A stretch of 64,000 nucleotides of DNA from Leptoclinus maculatus (GCA_032191485.1 JAVDOI010000004.1:16395443-16459442); one strand, 5' to 3'. Positions 21,405 to 31,459 are shown, counted from the first letter of the stretch. Translations and numbers: made by a program. Notes: generated by a model from the letters alone, not told the origin.

Positions 21405-23844
21405 AAGTTAAAGTTAAAATTAGGATTTTATTGTCATATACATATACACATATACGAAATTTGACTTCTGCATTTAACCCATCCCTAGCTTATTGGGAGC
21501 AGTGGGCTGCTAATAAGCGCCCGGGGAGCAGTTAGGGGTTCAGTGTCTTGCTCAGGGACACTTCGGCATAGGCATGTGTGTGTGTGTGTATCTGACAAAG
21601 CTCTAGTGTGTAACAATAATATAACAGGCCTAAAGACATTCTGGGCTAAAATAGCCACATCTGGCCTACAACTGAGGGACGGCTGGTCGATATAGGCCAC
21701 ATTTACTTTGGTGTAAAAATATTTTCTTTGCACGAATATTTCCTCTCTTGAATAAGTAAAAAGCCAGTCTACCGTCTCAGTGATGAAGCCTACTATTGCT
21801 AACCTCTTGGCTGCATAGGTTACATTATGAACAACGCTCTACAGGTAGCCAAAAGGCAGAACCATAGTACGAAAGCGAACACATTTTGCCTTGGCATTTA
21901 TCAGCATATGCTTTCTTTCTTGGGTATTTTACTATTATAGTGCATTGTAAATAACATTTAGGCCTGTGCATGGCTAAATATATTATGAAATATGAAATAA
22001 CCTGACCCATAACTGCATTTTGAACTGGTTATTTTCCATACTAAAGCCTTTTACACTAGGCTGCATGCTGACAAAAGCCACTAAGGTAGGTTACTTTTTA
22101 ACAATCACAGTATACTTGTACTGTACTCCTTTGTTCCTAGTAGGCTGACTCATACAAGCTATGCAGTTTACATTACATTCAGAGCCATGGAAACTATTAC
22201 ATCTGAAGCACAAAGGAATTAAAGTAAAATTTCACATCATCACGTACTCCCCATTAATAGCATGCAGGGCCCCTGAGCGTGTTATGATGATTCTATTCAG
22301 ACAAGAATGAGGCCTAATTGGACAAAAATACTTCACCATAATTCCAGATGAACAGTCGCAGTATGTTGAATCAATGTAGATATTGTGGCTTTACAATACC
22401 TTTTTTCCAAAATATTTGTTTGTTCATTTAACAGTGTAAAATATTGTTTCCTATAAAGACAGCAACTTTGGGTGGGTCCACGCGCGTGCGTGACAGAGAG
22501 ACGGGAGACACAAATATTTTCCTGAGCTGTTCTGTTGATTTTCCATATATGTGTAACCTTAATTTGTCTTACCTGTAGTAATCGTCCTTGCAATAGATAC
22601 TCCCATCCTTGGCAAAACACGTTAGCTCCGACTCCAGCGCTAGTTTACATTCACAGCATTTGAGACACCGCAGGTGCCACTGTTTGTCCACGGCCAGGAG
22701 GTAGTATCTATCCGAAATCTTGCCGCCACAGCCGGCACACAGAGCAGGCTTCTCCGGGCTCATAGAAGGCATGGTCTGAGTCAGAGAGAGAGAACAGAGC
22801 TCATGGCAACTACTTCCCTCGAGAGACTGGTGGGGAAATCTTATGCAACATAAATCATGTAAAACACAAACAGGATTTTAGTATAGTTTTCTGGACATGA
22901 AATTTAACTCCTTTTTTTATCTATCAGTTAAAGGCCTTTTGGCTTATTTCCTGAACACAAGGCTTCGTCTGTTCAGGAAATAATTGATAGCATCAATGAA
23001 ACAACTGTGTTTCAGAAACTGACTGAATATCGAGGAGATTTAATATTTGATTTGTTTAATCTCTGCCTCGTATACGTCGACATTCAAATCAAAGCAAACA
23101 ACAAACTCACTGCAACAATTTTGTCGAGAAACATATATTTAAAGTAATGAATAAAGGCCTACTTAAAAAAAATGCTATAAATGTAGTATTTTTTCCAGTT
23201 AAAGGTTACATTAATAATTATATTATTCCAGCATGTTTTTTGTCTGCTTGTAGATACATAATTGCAAGAACTAAAATTGAGAGATTTGTCCACAAAACTA
23301 TATTTAGTTTTGTGGACAAATCTCATACCATTCTGATGTACAACGTTTTATTTGAGTAATGTGTGTTTCAAATATATTTAGAGACAGCTGCATGTTAAGT
23401 TGCAGACAGTTCATGTTTTTAGTCATTCTTTTGTGCAGAAAAATTCAGCAGCAATTTGAATAATAGATTTTAACAGACAATTAATTTTGGATGAAGAATT
23501 AGACCAACATATTTGACCATAATTAAACACAACGAAGTAATTGACAAATCCTCTTCTACTCACCCCAAAACCAATGTACATTTCCTGGAACGTTAACGGT
23601 GCCACGGTCATCGTTTGTGCAGGTTAAAACATGAATTCAAACACGGGTCGTTCAATGCTCTTACCGACTCTCTCCCGTTGAGCTGCATGCCCTTCGCCAG
23701 GCGCGACTCCGTTTTCGACCTTCTCTCCATCTCCTCCATGATCCCTTGGATGTGATCCCCGGAGATCCCGTGGAAAAGCATGGCTCCCGGTCCTGGACGC
23801 AACTTGCAACTGCTTGCCTCTGTCTTGAAGCCCACAACTTCCAT
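16373..23844 (-). CDS. lhx9: lhx9, LIM/homeobox protein Lhx9 (five-exon CDS, 399 aa)
   Basis: The coding sequence joins 23844-23665, 22775-22573, 21229-20871, 17467-17265 and 16627-16373. All introns are GT-AG and the phases are consistent (0, 2, 1, 0). The product is a nuclear transcription factor used in gonad, limb/fin and forebrain development. Two LIM zinc-binding domains lie at about residues 73-127 (start CAGCGGKISDRYY) and 135-190 (start CARCHLGISASEM). A basic stretch GRPRKRKSP lies near 228-236. The homeodomain spans about 268-327, with WFQNARAKFRRN in helix 3. The C-terminus is SPSQTTLTNLF. Lhx9 is favoured over the paralogue Lhx2 by the N-terminal AMLFHGISGDHIQGIMEEME, by MSPEKPALCAG, and by GGVDKADGTSLPAP. 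The start chosen is the Met of MEVVGFK, as in other vertebrate Lhx9 proteins. Length agrees with the family (about 397 aa). One small oddity is QGPDYHQQ after LIM2, where relatives have QGEYxPQ. Confidence 0.97.
16628..17264 (-). other. lhx9: lhx9 intron 4
   Basis: 637-bp GT-AG intron splitting the homeodomain between Gln and Val of VLQ/VWFQ. It is AT-rich and no other feature is seen. Confidence 0.9.
17265..17467 (-). CDS. lhx9: lhx9 coding exon 4 (homeodomain, N-terminal two thirds)
   Basis: 203 nt from the acceptor CCCTCTCAG to the donor GTAAGCAG. Encodes GCNENDTDHMDRDQQ and the homeodomain up to GLTKRVLQ, ending in phase 0. This is the branch point for the two isoforms: exon 5 restores helix 3, while the exon at 14013-13957 truncates it. 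Confidence 0.97.
19640..20400. promoter_or_regulatory. Candidate intronic enhancer of lhx9 (unverified)
   Basis: Repeat-poor, CpG-containing intron sequence with clustered TAAT/ATTA cores: CAATTAACG twice near 19740-19760, ATTAGTCTTAATTATAAAAG near 20120, CAATTAGCCCC near 20256, CCATTAGCATAGCC near 20307. Such clusters are typical of developmental enhancers, including autoregulated ones. This is inference, with no conservation data available. Confidence 0.3.
19881..19898. repeat. Poly(G) tract, 18 nt
   Basis: Run of 18 G on the plus strand (C on the lhx9 sense strand) inside intron 3. Confidence 0.9.
20871..21229 (-). CDS. lhx9: lhx9 coding exon 3 (LIM domain 2 and linker)
   Basis: 359 nt. 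It opens with AAGGTTCTCC after a CTGTTCCAG acceptor and encodes RFSVQRCARCHLG, all of LIM2, the GGG linker, and the basic GRPRKRKSP stretch. It ends after AACACAG before GTGAGG, leaving one base of a Gly codon. GC content is clearly higher than in the neighbouring introns. Confidence 0.97.
21321..21402. repeat. Long (GT)n microsatellite, 41 units
   Basis: Uninterrupted GT run of 82 nt, reading as (CA)n in the lhx9 sense strand. It ends 91 bp upstream of the exon 3 acceptor. CA-rich RNA near splice sites can bind hnRNP L in other genes; whether that applies here is unknown. Confidence 0.97.
21403..21576. repeat. Fish SINE/LINE-tail-like dispersed repeat
   Basis: The block starts with TTAAAGTTAAAGTTAAAATT and contains TTTATTGTCATATAC, CTGCATTTAACCCATCC, GGGAGCAGTGGGCTGC, GCGCCCGGGGAGCAGTTAGG and GTCTTGCTCAGGGACACTTC. 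These phrases mark a widespread fish retroposon-like repeat. It lies directly after the GT run, which may be its expanded end. The family is recognised from memory; exact class uncertain. Confidence 0.7.
22573..22775 (-). CDS. lhx9: lhx9 coding exon 2 (LIM domain 1)
   Basis: 203 nt after an acceptor with a CT-rich tract. It starts with ACC ATG CCT and encodes TMPSMSPEKPALCAG through CKDDYY, ending two bases into the Arg codon before GTAAGA. It carries the eight zinc-ligand positions of LIM1 (C73, C76, H94, C97, C100, C103, C122, D125). Confidence 0.97.
22776..23664 (-). other. lhx9: lhx9 intron 1
   Basis: 889-bp GT-AG intron between the N-terminal exon and the LIM1 exon. It is AT-rich. It contains a perfect 20-bp inverted repeat, listed separately. 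Confidence 0.9.
23281..23324. repeat. Perfect 20-bp hairpin in lhx9 intron 1
   Basis: Arm GAGATTTGTCCACAAAACTA at 23281-23300, loop TATT, and the exact reverse complement at 23305-23324. Pairing stops sharply at both ends. In the lhx9 pre-mRNA it would form a 20-bp stem with a 4-nt loop. It is not a known microRNA hairpin to me, and the stem is shorter than a typical pre-miRNA. Confidence 0.97.
23665..23844 (-). CDS. lhx9: lhx9 coding exon 1 (residues 1-60)
   Basis: Encodes MEVVGFKTE through KGMQLNGRES and ends in GAGTCG before the donor GTAAGAGC, phase 0. An internal Met (residue 22, AMLFHG) is the start used by an alternative mammalian isoform that splices in from another first exon. The frame stays open upstream to an in-frame Met at 23970, but that extension is unlike known Lhx9 N-termini and is probably 5' UTR. 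Confidence 0.95.
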
Positions 23845-24090
23845 ATACTGTACCGCAGCGTTGCGCCCGGCTCTCTCAGCGCATCCAAATGGGCTCTGAG
23901 GCTCTGAGAGAGGCACCCAAAACAACAACACAGCCCCAGAGATTCGGATCACCTCCTCGGCGGAGCGCAAAAGGAAACTGGAAGAAAAGAAGAACGAAGA
24001 AACTACTACATGGGTGGGACGGGAGGAGGTAGGTGGTGCACCAGCTTTTTCCTTCTTCCCGTGAATGTCTCTGCTCCAGCAAAAAAAAAA

Positions 24091-24100
24091 AATATATAGT
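24091..24100 (-). promoter_or_regulatory. lhx9: Putative lhx9 TATA box
   Basis: ACTATATATT on the minus strand, about 250 bp upstream of the MEVVGF start codon and followed by a T-run and GCTGGAGCAGAGAC. Initiation about 30 bp downstream would give a 5' UTR of about 220 nt. Inference from position and motif only. Confidence 0.45.
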
Positions 24101-25914
24101 CCAAATGACGCGACAAACCGGTGTGGTAATGGTGGTGGCGGTGGGGAGGGAGGAGGGGAGGGGGGCTACAGTGTGAACACTTGCCAAAAATAATGACACA
24201 AAGTTTTTGTTGTTGCTTTTTGGTGATTTCTCTCTCCCGATTTCCTAGTCAGGGGTTCCTTGGTGCTTCGAGGTCAGGTTGGGACTGCCTGGATTTGAGC
24301 ACCGTGTCCTATTTGTGAAGAGAGCAAAGCCTGCCCAGTTTGAATAATTTGGTAGGAGGAGTCCCCCCCCCCCCCCCTCTCCTCTCACTCTGTAGGTCTC
24401 TCCCTCTCTCTCTACCCCCCCCCCCCCTCTCTCTCTCTCTTTCTCCCTCACCATCGCCACCGATATCTGTTCACCAACAAAGAGCTGTCACTCTTCCCTC
24501 AAAAACTCCCGATTCTGTCTGCGCGAAGGACCACCACTTCATGGTATTGACATTTTCATTACTTTTATTCCCCCATTTACAGGAGAGGATGCTGGAGTGT
24601 AGTCAGAAGTTGCACAAACTGAAATGGGCTTAGGGTAATTAGAGTGTAAATATTTTATTTATTTAACATGCCTTAAACAAATAATATGCATCTAAAGCAG
24701 AATGAACTCCTTTGGAGTTTTATTATAAGGGTCAGAAATAGGGATAACTGATTCTCCTACATGACTTCTGCTGCAAAGACAATTCAATTGGTTTCATTTG
24801 GAGTTCGATGTTTTACATTTTCAAAACTTTTAAAACCCTATCGGTTTTAGTTTTTAGCTTTATCAGGTGTCTGGTTGTCCCGAAATAACTGTGTGCGTGC
24901 GTGCGTGTGCGTGTTTGTGTGTGGTATAAATGTATTGTTTGGGGCGGGGCAGTGATCAGTGATAGGCTAGAGGGCGGGGACAGATTGTATTAAACAATCT
25001 GAAAGACAAGGAATTTCTTTACACAAATGAATGGGATTTTGTTAAAAAAATAAAAGCATCCTACGCCGTCTCAACCGCTTGGCTTTAGCTTGTTTTTTAT
25101 CTTTATCTTTTTGTCTCTATCTTAATGCTCTATAAATAATTTGATGAGGCGACGAAGCAAACTGTTTGTCTGCGTTTTATATTTAGATATAGGTAAGTCT
25201 TTTCAGTGCATGATCTTTTTTTTTTCTTCTTTCCATTAAACGCTCATTTGAATAAAAGGTCTTATTCTCTGCCGAGCATTCATTAACACGATCCTTGTCT
25301 TTTCTCTGTCTCTTGAATTAGGTCAAAATGTTGTTTACCTGCAGGAGAGTTGATTTGATGAGAACAGAAACAGGATCGCAACTTAAGACATATTTAATTT
25401 GTATTACAGGCTATGCAACAAGCAGTGATATGGAGGTAGACGAGCTTAAAAGGGGGGTAAATCACCACCAGTGATTGAATATTTTAAGAAATCCACGTTC
25501 CACATATATGACTTGATATAATCGATGGAGTCGACCGTGAACTGCTACAATAAAGATCTGTGTCAGGTTTAAAGTGTGTGAAAACCCTGTTACGCAAATA
25601 AAACTGAATGGCTTTACTGCCCAACATGCAGGCCAAATATGGTGACAACAAACCAAAATGAGGCAGCTCAATGTCTACATTTTGACTAACGCACGCGGGC
25701 CTTTACAGCTGAGGCCCGGATAACGAGCATAAAAACAATAGACACACTGGCTGAATCTGTGACTCGGCTTTGGTCCCATTAATAGATTTACTGAGGCTCA
25801 GGGGGGGGTGGGGGGGGGTGCAGGTGTGGAAGCTTCTTCTCAAGACGTGTTACATTATCATGTGCACCCCCCCCCCCCCCACACCCCACCCCCACCCCCA
25901 CACACACACACCCA

Positions 25915-26165
25915 CCATGAAGTTGTGTTGGCTTTAATTGGAGGCCCCTTGATAGCAGTGCTATATAAGACAAGGCTTGGACCCTCCTGGACGGGCTGGA
26001 CCTGCAGCTGTTCTGAAAAGCATTACATTTAATTTGCGCTCTGTCAGGGTCCACCAGCCACAGAGCGGTGAAAAGAGACCCAAAAAGGACACACGGATTT
26101 CATTTCACCTGGACAAAGACACCCTGAGAGGAGCGATCAACTCCGCTCTGTGTGATATTTAATCT
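25915..26165. promoter_or_regulatory. Candidate enhancer or divergent promoter with TATATAA
   Basis: Contains GGCTTTAATTGGAGGCCCC, then GTGCTATATAAGACAAGG on the plus strand, then CpG-containing sequence. A TATA box on plus would point away from lhx9. The plus frame 25977-26162 (61 codons) is not recognised and I do not call it a gene. Unverified. Confidence 0.2.
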
Positions 26166-26399
26166 GTCTGCTGTTCTCTCTCGCTCTCTCTTTCTCTCTC
26201 CAGAAATAATTTCATAAACTGGACTTAATCACACAGTAAAATGTAAATACAGTATTTGTGCGTGTACGTATTTTTTTATCAAGACATCATTCTTGTCGAT
26301 AAAGAATACTGTTTTGACCCGTTGCCTCCAGCAGTGACATTTCATTTGACTGAAGAGGGTTTAACAATGTGTCAGTGAATACCAAGGGGCTGAGGGAAT

Positions 26400-26830
26400 A
26401 ATGTTATTGTATTGTCGTTTTGTGTCGTTTCCTTTTCTTTGTATCCAATTAGGATATTACCTGCAACTAAATATACACTAATGAAACGTTTTTGTTGTAT
26501 TGCTTCAGTTGTGCCATTTGGAGGAAGTTTGAAAAGACAAACCAAAGCCATTTCACGAAATCACGTTTACAAAAAAAAGAAGTGACAATATTTATTTGAT
26601 TTGGAAATAACAGTTCTCGTTTGAAACGTTTTCTTAATATTTCCAATTAAGCAACGTGGTTATGTATGTTACCCAACATATTTCATAACTGGAATGAAAT
26701 TAATTGAAGAATATTCATCTGGGCGGTCCTGTGCCATTCTTCGTTTAATTACTGAGAATGGTTTGCCCTAATTTAAGATTTGTGATCTTATTTGACACAA
26801 TGAAGTCTTTTTAAAAAAACACGATAATTG
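26400..26830. promoter_or_regulatory. Candidate conserved non-coding element upstream of lhx9 (unverified)
   Basis: Unique block with dense homeodomain-type words (CCAATTAGGATATTACC, ACACTAATGAAACG, TTCCAATTAAGC, GAAATTAATTGAAG, CGTTTAATTACTGAG) about 2.6-3 kb upstream of the lhx9 start. It looks like a developmental enhancer. Conservation not testable here. Confidence 0.3.
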
Positions 26831-27348
26831 CTGTGTATTCATGCGTTGTATTGAGCTCCATTTCAAACCTTTGGTGGTTTTAAAAACAGTGTTAACAACC
26901 ATGTTTAAAATGGCGTTTAAATCAAGCGTGGCTCAGTGGGCCCGACTTTTCTCATATAAATAAAGAAAATTAAATATCTTAAATCTCAGCCGACAAAATA
27001 AATAACGTATATTCCTACCTATAGATTTTTAAAAAGGGCGTCATTTCATATTTTCTCTGCCGTTCAACTTGCAGGATTTGCATACCACTCACATACTCCT
27101 GTTATATATTTTCATAATTCAGATTGTTGTCAAGATACAAAATATTAGCTTACAACATAATAAAATGTAGTACTAGGTTTAGATGAGTTTACCTTCCACA
27201 TCCTCCTTGTTTATCCCGGAGAATAATACCAAAGCCACCGTATTCATCATGCATTAGATCAGTCGCGCATTGCCTCACAGGGTTTTGTTAAAAAAGCCTA
27301 CCTTGTATTATTATTATTTTCCCAAGCAGACGTATAGAAAGGTCTTAC

Positions 27349-27485
27349 CTGAGGCTGTGCTGTGCGTGAGATCCCTGTGCAGGCTGAGGCGCTCCGGACT
27401 GTGCGCAGTGTGCAGAGGAGACAGAGGAGACGCTGCCGGTAGATGGGGGCTGTTCCTCGTTTCTGAGCTTACACTTCTAGCTCGA
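27349..27485 (-). other. Putative distal alternative first exon of lhx9
   Basis: On the minus strand a CpG-containing block ends in ACAGCCTCAG followed by GTAAGACC, a consensus donor with the exon edge at 27349. A TATA-like ATATTTAAAT lies just upstream at 27507-27516. The open frame through it leaves one base (G) at the donor. That matches a splice to CC-ATG before internal Met22 of exon 1, the same phase as the alternative human LHX9 first exon that joins at AMLFHG. The acceptor in exon 1 (GGGAG before CCATG) has a poor pyrimidine tract. The exon could instead be purely 5' UTR or belong to another transcript. Confidence 0.4.
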
Positions 27486-27506
27486 GCGTCAATTAAAACA
27501 CAAGAC

Positions 27507-27516
27507 ATTTAAATAT
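27507..27516 (-). promoter_or_regulatory. TATA-like box for the putative distal first exon
   Basis: ATATTTAAAT on the minus strand, about 25-30 bp upstream of the assumed 5' end of the exon. Motif and spacing only. Confidence 0.3.
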
Positions 27517-29400
27517 TCTTCTCCCGCATGCAGTCAGCCCTCAACACAGAACAGCACAGCACACAGCCAAACGCACAGAGAATAAGAAGCCACGAGCCAA
27601 CGGTCTACTCAGCATGTAGGTTAGAATATGTGAAGTAGTCGTAAATTAAAGGATAAATAATCTGGAGTCGGTGGTCGCCAAATAGCAAACAACTACCGTT
27701 ATATAGGCGACAGCCAGATTCAGGGGTATTTAAATCAAAGCAGATGTTTGTTTTTTTCCTTTACACGAAATGTCTTCTTTAACTGTAATGTATTCATTCA
27801 GATTGTAAAGTTGTATTTTAACCCCAGAAGACGAGTTGACCGCATTAAGCAAACAAATTTATAGGTGGGGTCTAAGCACATATAGCTCTATAAATCACTG
27901 AAGAGTGTGCGGTTCAAGTGAAATGAATAGGCCCACGGTTGCAGCTCTAATTCCACTGGTGTGAGAGCGGAGGTTTGCGTGAATAAATAATTAGATCTAT
28001 AGTCAAACTGGATCAGTCAGTCTGACAAAGATGTGAAGCAGCAACACAAGGTCTGCTGTAAAAAAAAACAAAACAAAAAAAAAGGTTTGGTATTGACAAA
28101 AATCATTTTCGAAATAAAGGTGCTGAATACTTTCTGAATTGTAAGTATTTATATGTGACAATAATCTAAATCTAAAGTTGTTGTGTTTGTATTAGCGTCA
28201 TGAAACCTCTACAGACGTTTGAAAGGCGTATTCATGAATAATACAATGGTCTTTTTTTGTTTTGTTTTAGTATTCCTCACCTCTGGTCTATTTTTCAATT
28301 TTCATCACTTACATCAAATTAATCCTCCAAAAAATAGCAACAGCATTACAATAATTCCATGGGTTCATATTTCGTTTCCCCTAAACTGCACTGCATGTCT
28401 CTCCATCTGCCTCACCTGGAGAAGCAGCTGACAAACGTCATATAAATGCAATGCAGTGTTGAGTGTATTTAGCCAGGAACCATTCTGCACACACTTGGCC
28501 TCATGTTGCAACATCTAATGAATAAAGAAATGTTGATGATGAAAAATTCACCACTATTTAAAAATGTCAACTTTTCAGTAAATATTAATTTTGCTTGCGC
28601 TTTGATTGTGCCCGACTGCTAATGAAACAATATATTTAAAAATTTCAACATTCATTACTTTATTAGAGAATGTTCTTTGGAGCAATTTCCGTGTGCATTA
28701 TTGGATTGTTGTTCACCTGACAGGCTAAGCAATATGTCAAGAAGCCCATAAATAATAACAACACTGATAACAGAATGTAAAATATTTTGTAATGCATGGG
28801 GCCTCCATCTGAATTTGACTGTTAACATGACAAAGACAGGTCATGCAGAAGATAGGATGTCCTGGACCTCCTCACACTGGCCACGTGGAAAACACATTGA
28901 GGTAGATGGACTGATTTCAATTGACAACAAGTGAATTGAGGGTTCGTATTCTGTAAACACCCTCAGCTCCAGTGAGAGCAAGGGGTGACAATTAATTACA
29001 CCTCTCTGCTGCTTGCATAAATGACACTGTGCCATACTGCTAACAGTCATTTTGCTTTGCTCCTTCCGCCTGGGCTGACATCACAATGTATCTCATCAAT
29101 AATGCAACGGCACTCAGATCCATTTCACTGTGTACCACAACGCGTCCCGTGCACACAGCGTTCTTTCGAGGATGATACCCAGACAGGCTCTGCAGCGTGC
29201 TCGGTTCAACAGTGAGACCACAGACACTGCAGCATCAACCCGGGATGCCTGCCTGACTGCCTCCATGGCCGCCTGGCTCCTTGGGCATGGTGGTTAGATT
29301 ACCACACATCCAGGGTTCATCTGGAGTCATCATTTCTGGGTCACCTCAAGTGACACTCGGTCTCGTGGAGGGAGCTCTCAGTCACTCCCAGAGCATCGCC

Positions 29401-29595
29401 AGAAAAGGAGCGGAGGAGACGGGGAGGCAAAGAGAGGCAAAGAAGGGGGGGGAGAGGAGGTGGGAGGTGGGAAGGCTCTCCCAGGATCCACTGTGGTGCA
29501 GGCTAAACACTGACAGAGGGAAGGAGAGGAGTGGGAAGGGAAGGGAAGGGAAGGGAGAGGGGGGGTTTGAGGAGGAGGAACAGAGGGAGGAGTGA
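29401..29595. repeat. Purine-rich tract
   Basis: The plus strand is largely A/G, with GGGAAGGGAAGGGAAGGG near 29536-29556 and a non-purine interruption at about 29475-29512. Such tracts can form triplex DNA. Reading frames across it encode only biased residues. Confidence 0.8.
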
Positions 29596-29875
29596 AGCAC
29601 TGCAAAGCTGAATCCCAGTCACATGAGCCTGGGTGGGTGGGTGAGACATCCTGGAAATATTTACAAACACACAATGGACATGGCTTCATAATTATTGGAG
29701 GAAATATCCAAACACACAAGCATGGGTGAAATATGACCAAATCACTGTTTTTATAGCCAAATTAAAATGTCTAACAGTGATTTATAAGCGGCTAATGATG
29801 GTAGACAAGAATAAGATTATAAATAGAGTTGAGGCGTCTCAATCCCCACTTATCCTGTTTTTCATTTCCATCCTT

Positions 29876-30062
29876 ATTTTCTCTCTCTCTCCGGGTCTTT
29901 CTCCCTCACTTTTTCCCCCCCTCTCCTCCTCCAACTACCCGCTTCTTCCACTTTCTCCTTTCTGTCTCTTCCAGCCAACGCTCCCCCTCCCGTCACCCGC
30001 TCACTCTCCTCTCGCTACCACCCCCCCCCCCCCCCCCCAACCCCATCCCCTGCCTCCCTCCA
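29876..30062. repeat. Pyrimidine-rich tract with 18-nt poly(C)
   Basis: The plus strand is strongly C/T-biased, including an uninterrupted run of 18 C at 30021-30038. It lies about 280 bp from the purine-rich tract. Confidence 0.8.
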
Positions 30063-31459
30063 CCCCTCCTTCGATCTCCTCCCTGCTCTGCTCTGCTGGA
30101 GCTCAAATCACAACCCCGGTCCCTGGCAGATGGAGGATAGGAGAGAGAAGCTCTTAACTAGCCAGCCTGAGACTCTGCTCTCTGCACACCAACTGCTGCC
30201 TGCCTCCCCTCCCTGCCTCCAGAACAGCTCCAACAGCACACCGCCGCCGCCACCACCACCTCCTCTGGGGACAGAGTATCCTCCTGGGGAATGGTGCACG
30301 TATTAGTCCATATCTGGCCACACTAGAAAAGACATGGAAACATAATAGATGGATGTTTTTTTTATTGCTATATAACCTTATGGGGTAAAGTGGCTTTTCG
30401 GAGGAGACACGCGTGTTTAGGTGATGCTTGTTGTTATATTTGTCAAACACTCTCTTTCTTTCAACCATTCATTGTAGACCGAGTCATAGGGGAACATAAG
30501 TTAAAGGTTAGGTAGTGTAAAAGAAAAGAAAAAAAAAAGAAGCCAAATCATTTGTCTTGATAGTGTAGACAAGAAACCTTAGATATAACTGCATTGATGT
30601 AAAACCAGGAGGGAAATAAACAGGCCAAAGTGCTGCTTGGGCACTAGGTGCCTGTTACTGCCTCCGATTCTCCTTTTATCTGGGCTCATCTGGCGGCCAC
30701 GACTTGGCCTAGCATGAGCCTGGCCACCAGTTGCGGTCTGAGGGAGAAACTGCTCCTCTGTGCTATTTGCAGCCATGTCTGTCCAAAGGAATCTGGTGCC
30801 CTGACTGTCACTCAGTGGCCATGTGTGTTTTTTATCACTAATTCTACCACAGGGATCTGGTTGTCCATATGACCACTGCGGAGGCTGCTGCCCCGAGGCG
30901 GGCTGACATTGTCTGTGTAGAACGACCAGACGTTGATGCAGGGGCTGCTCAAATGCTGCTTGAATATCAAGACACACGTGCACGTACTTGCGTGCATGCA
31001 CACACACTAGCGTACAAAGCAGTGCCTGGCCAATTGCTGAGACTGATGTTCCTTTCAGCCATCATACGGCTGACACTCAAGTTTTTTTTCCCCCCGCCAA
31101 CCCTATGTCAGTTCCTGGCTGGTCTGGCCAACAGTGATGGAGACACTGTAACTGACTGTGGTTGAGGCCATTGGCCGCAGGGCTGCTGTGGCTGTTTGGA
31201 GATGGGGGGGGTTGAGGGAGGAGGGGCTGCTTGGCCTGTCAACTGGTTGTGACTGGAGCCTGTCTGGTCACTGTTCCAAACTGGACAGCTCTCTTTTTTC
31301 TCTGCGGCTAGTGCCATCGTCCTGTAGAAAGGCACACGGTACATAGCTGCCACTCTGCTCCAGCACAGCATATGCTCCAGCTGAAGGTCAGAGATGTTCA
31401 GTCCAAAATGCCTAAAATAAACACCTCACATGTCAGGTTGGCTGTTGTAACTGTGCCAC

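Larger units (their letters stand above)
21230..22572 (-). other. lhx9: lhx9 intron 2
   Basis: 1.34-kb GT-AG intron. It contains an 82-bp (GT)n run and an adjacent dispersed repeat close to the 3' splice site, listed separately. The rest is unique AT-rich sequence. Confidence 0.9.
24101..27348. other. lhx9 5' flank (or intron, if the distal exon is used)
   Basis: No coding exon is recognised. It has poly(C) and CT-rich runs at 24363-24440, a GC-box patch (GGGGCGGGGC) near 24941, poly(G)/poly(C)/CA runs at 25801-25915, and unique TAAT-rich sequence from 25900 to 26850 that may include enhancers. Confidence 0.55.

Noticed and set aside
20809..21405. 198-codon plus-strand open frame
   Set aside because: It is antisense to lhx9 exon 3 and runs into a GT microsatellite (poly-CV tail). 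It is a shadow of the real LIM2 exon.
23281..23324. Calling the intron 1 hairpin a microRNA gene
   Set aside because: The stem is only 20 bp with a 4-nt loop and no outer stem, too short for a usual pre-miRNA. Reported as an inverted repeat only.
25977..26162. 61-codon plus-strand frame downstream of a TATA-like box
   Set aside because: The translated residues do not match any family I recognise and there are no splice sites or poly(A) signal to build a gene.
29726..30157. 143-codon plus-strand frame rich in Ser/Pro/Leu
   Set aside because: Produced by a pyrimidine-rich tract with an 18-nt poly(C). Composition is purely that of the tract.
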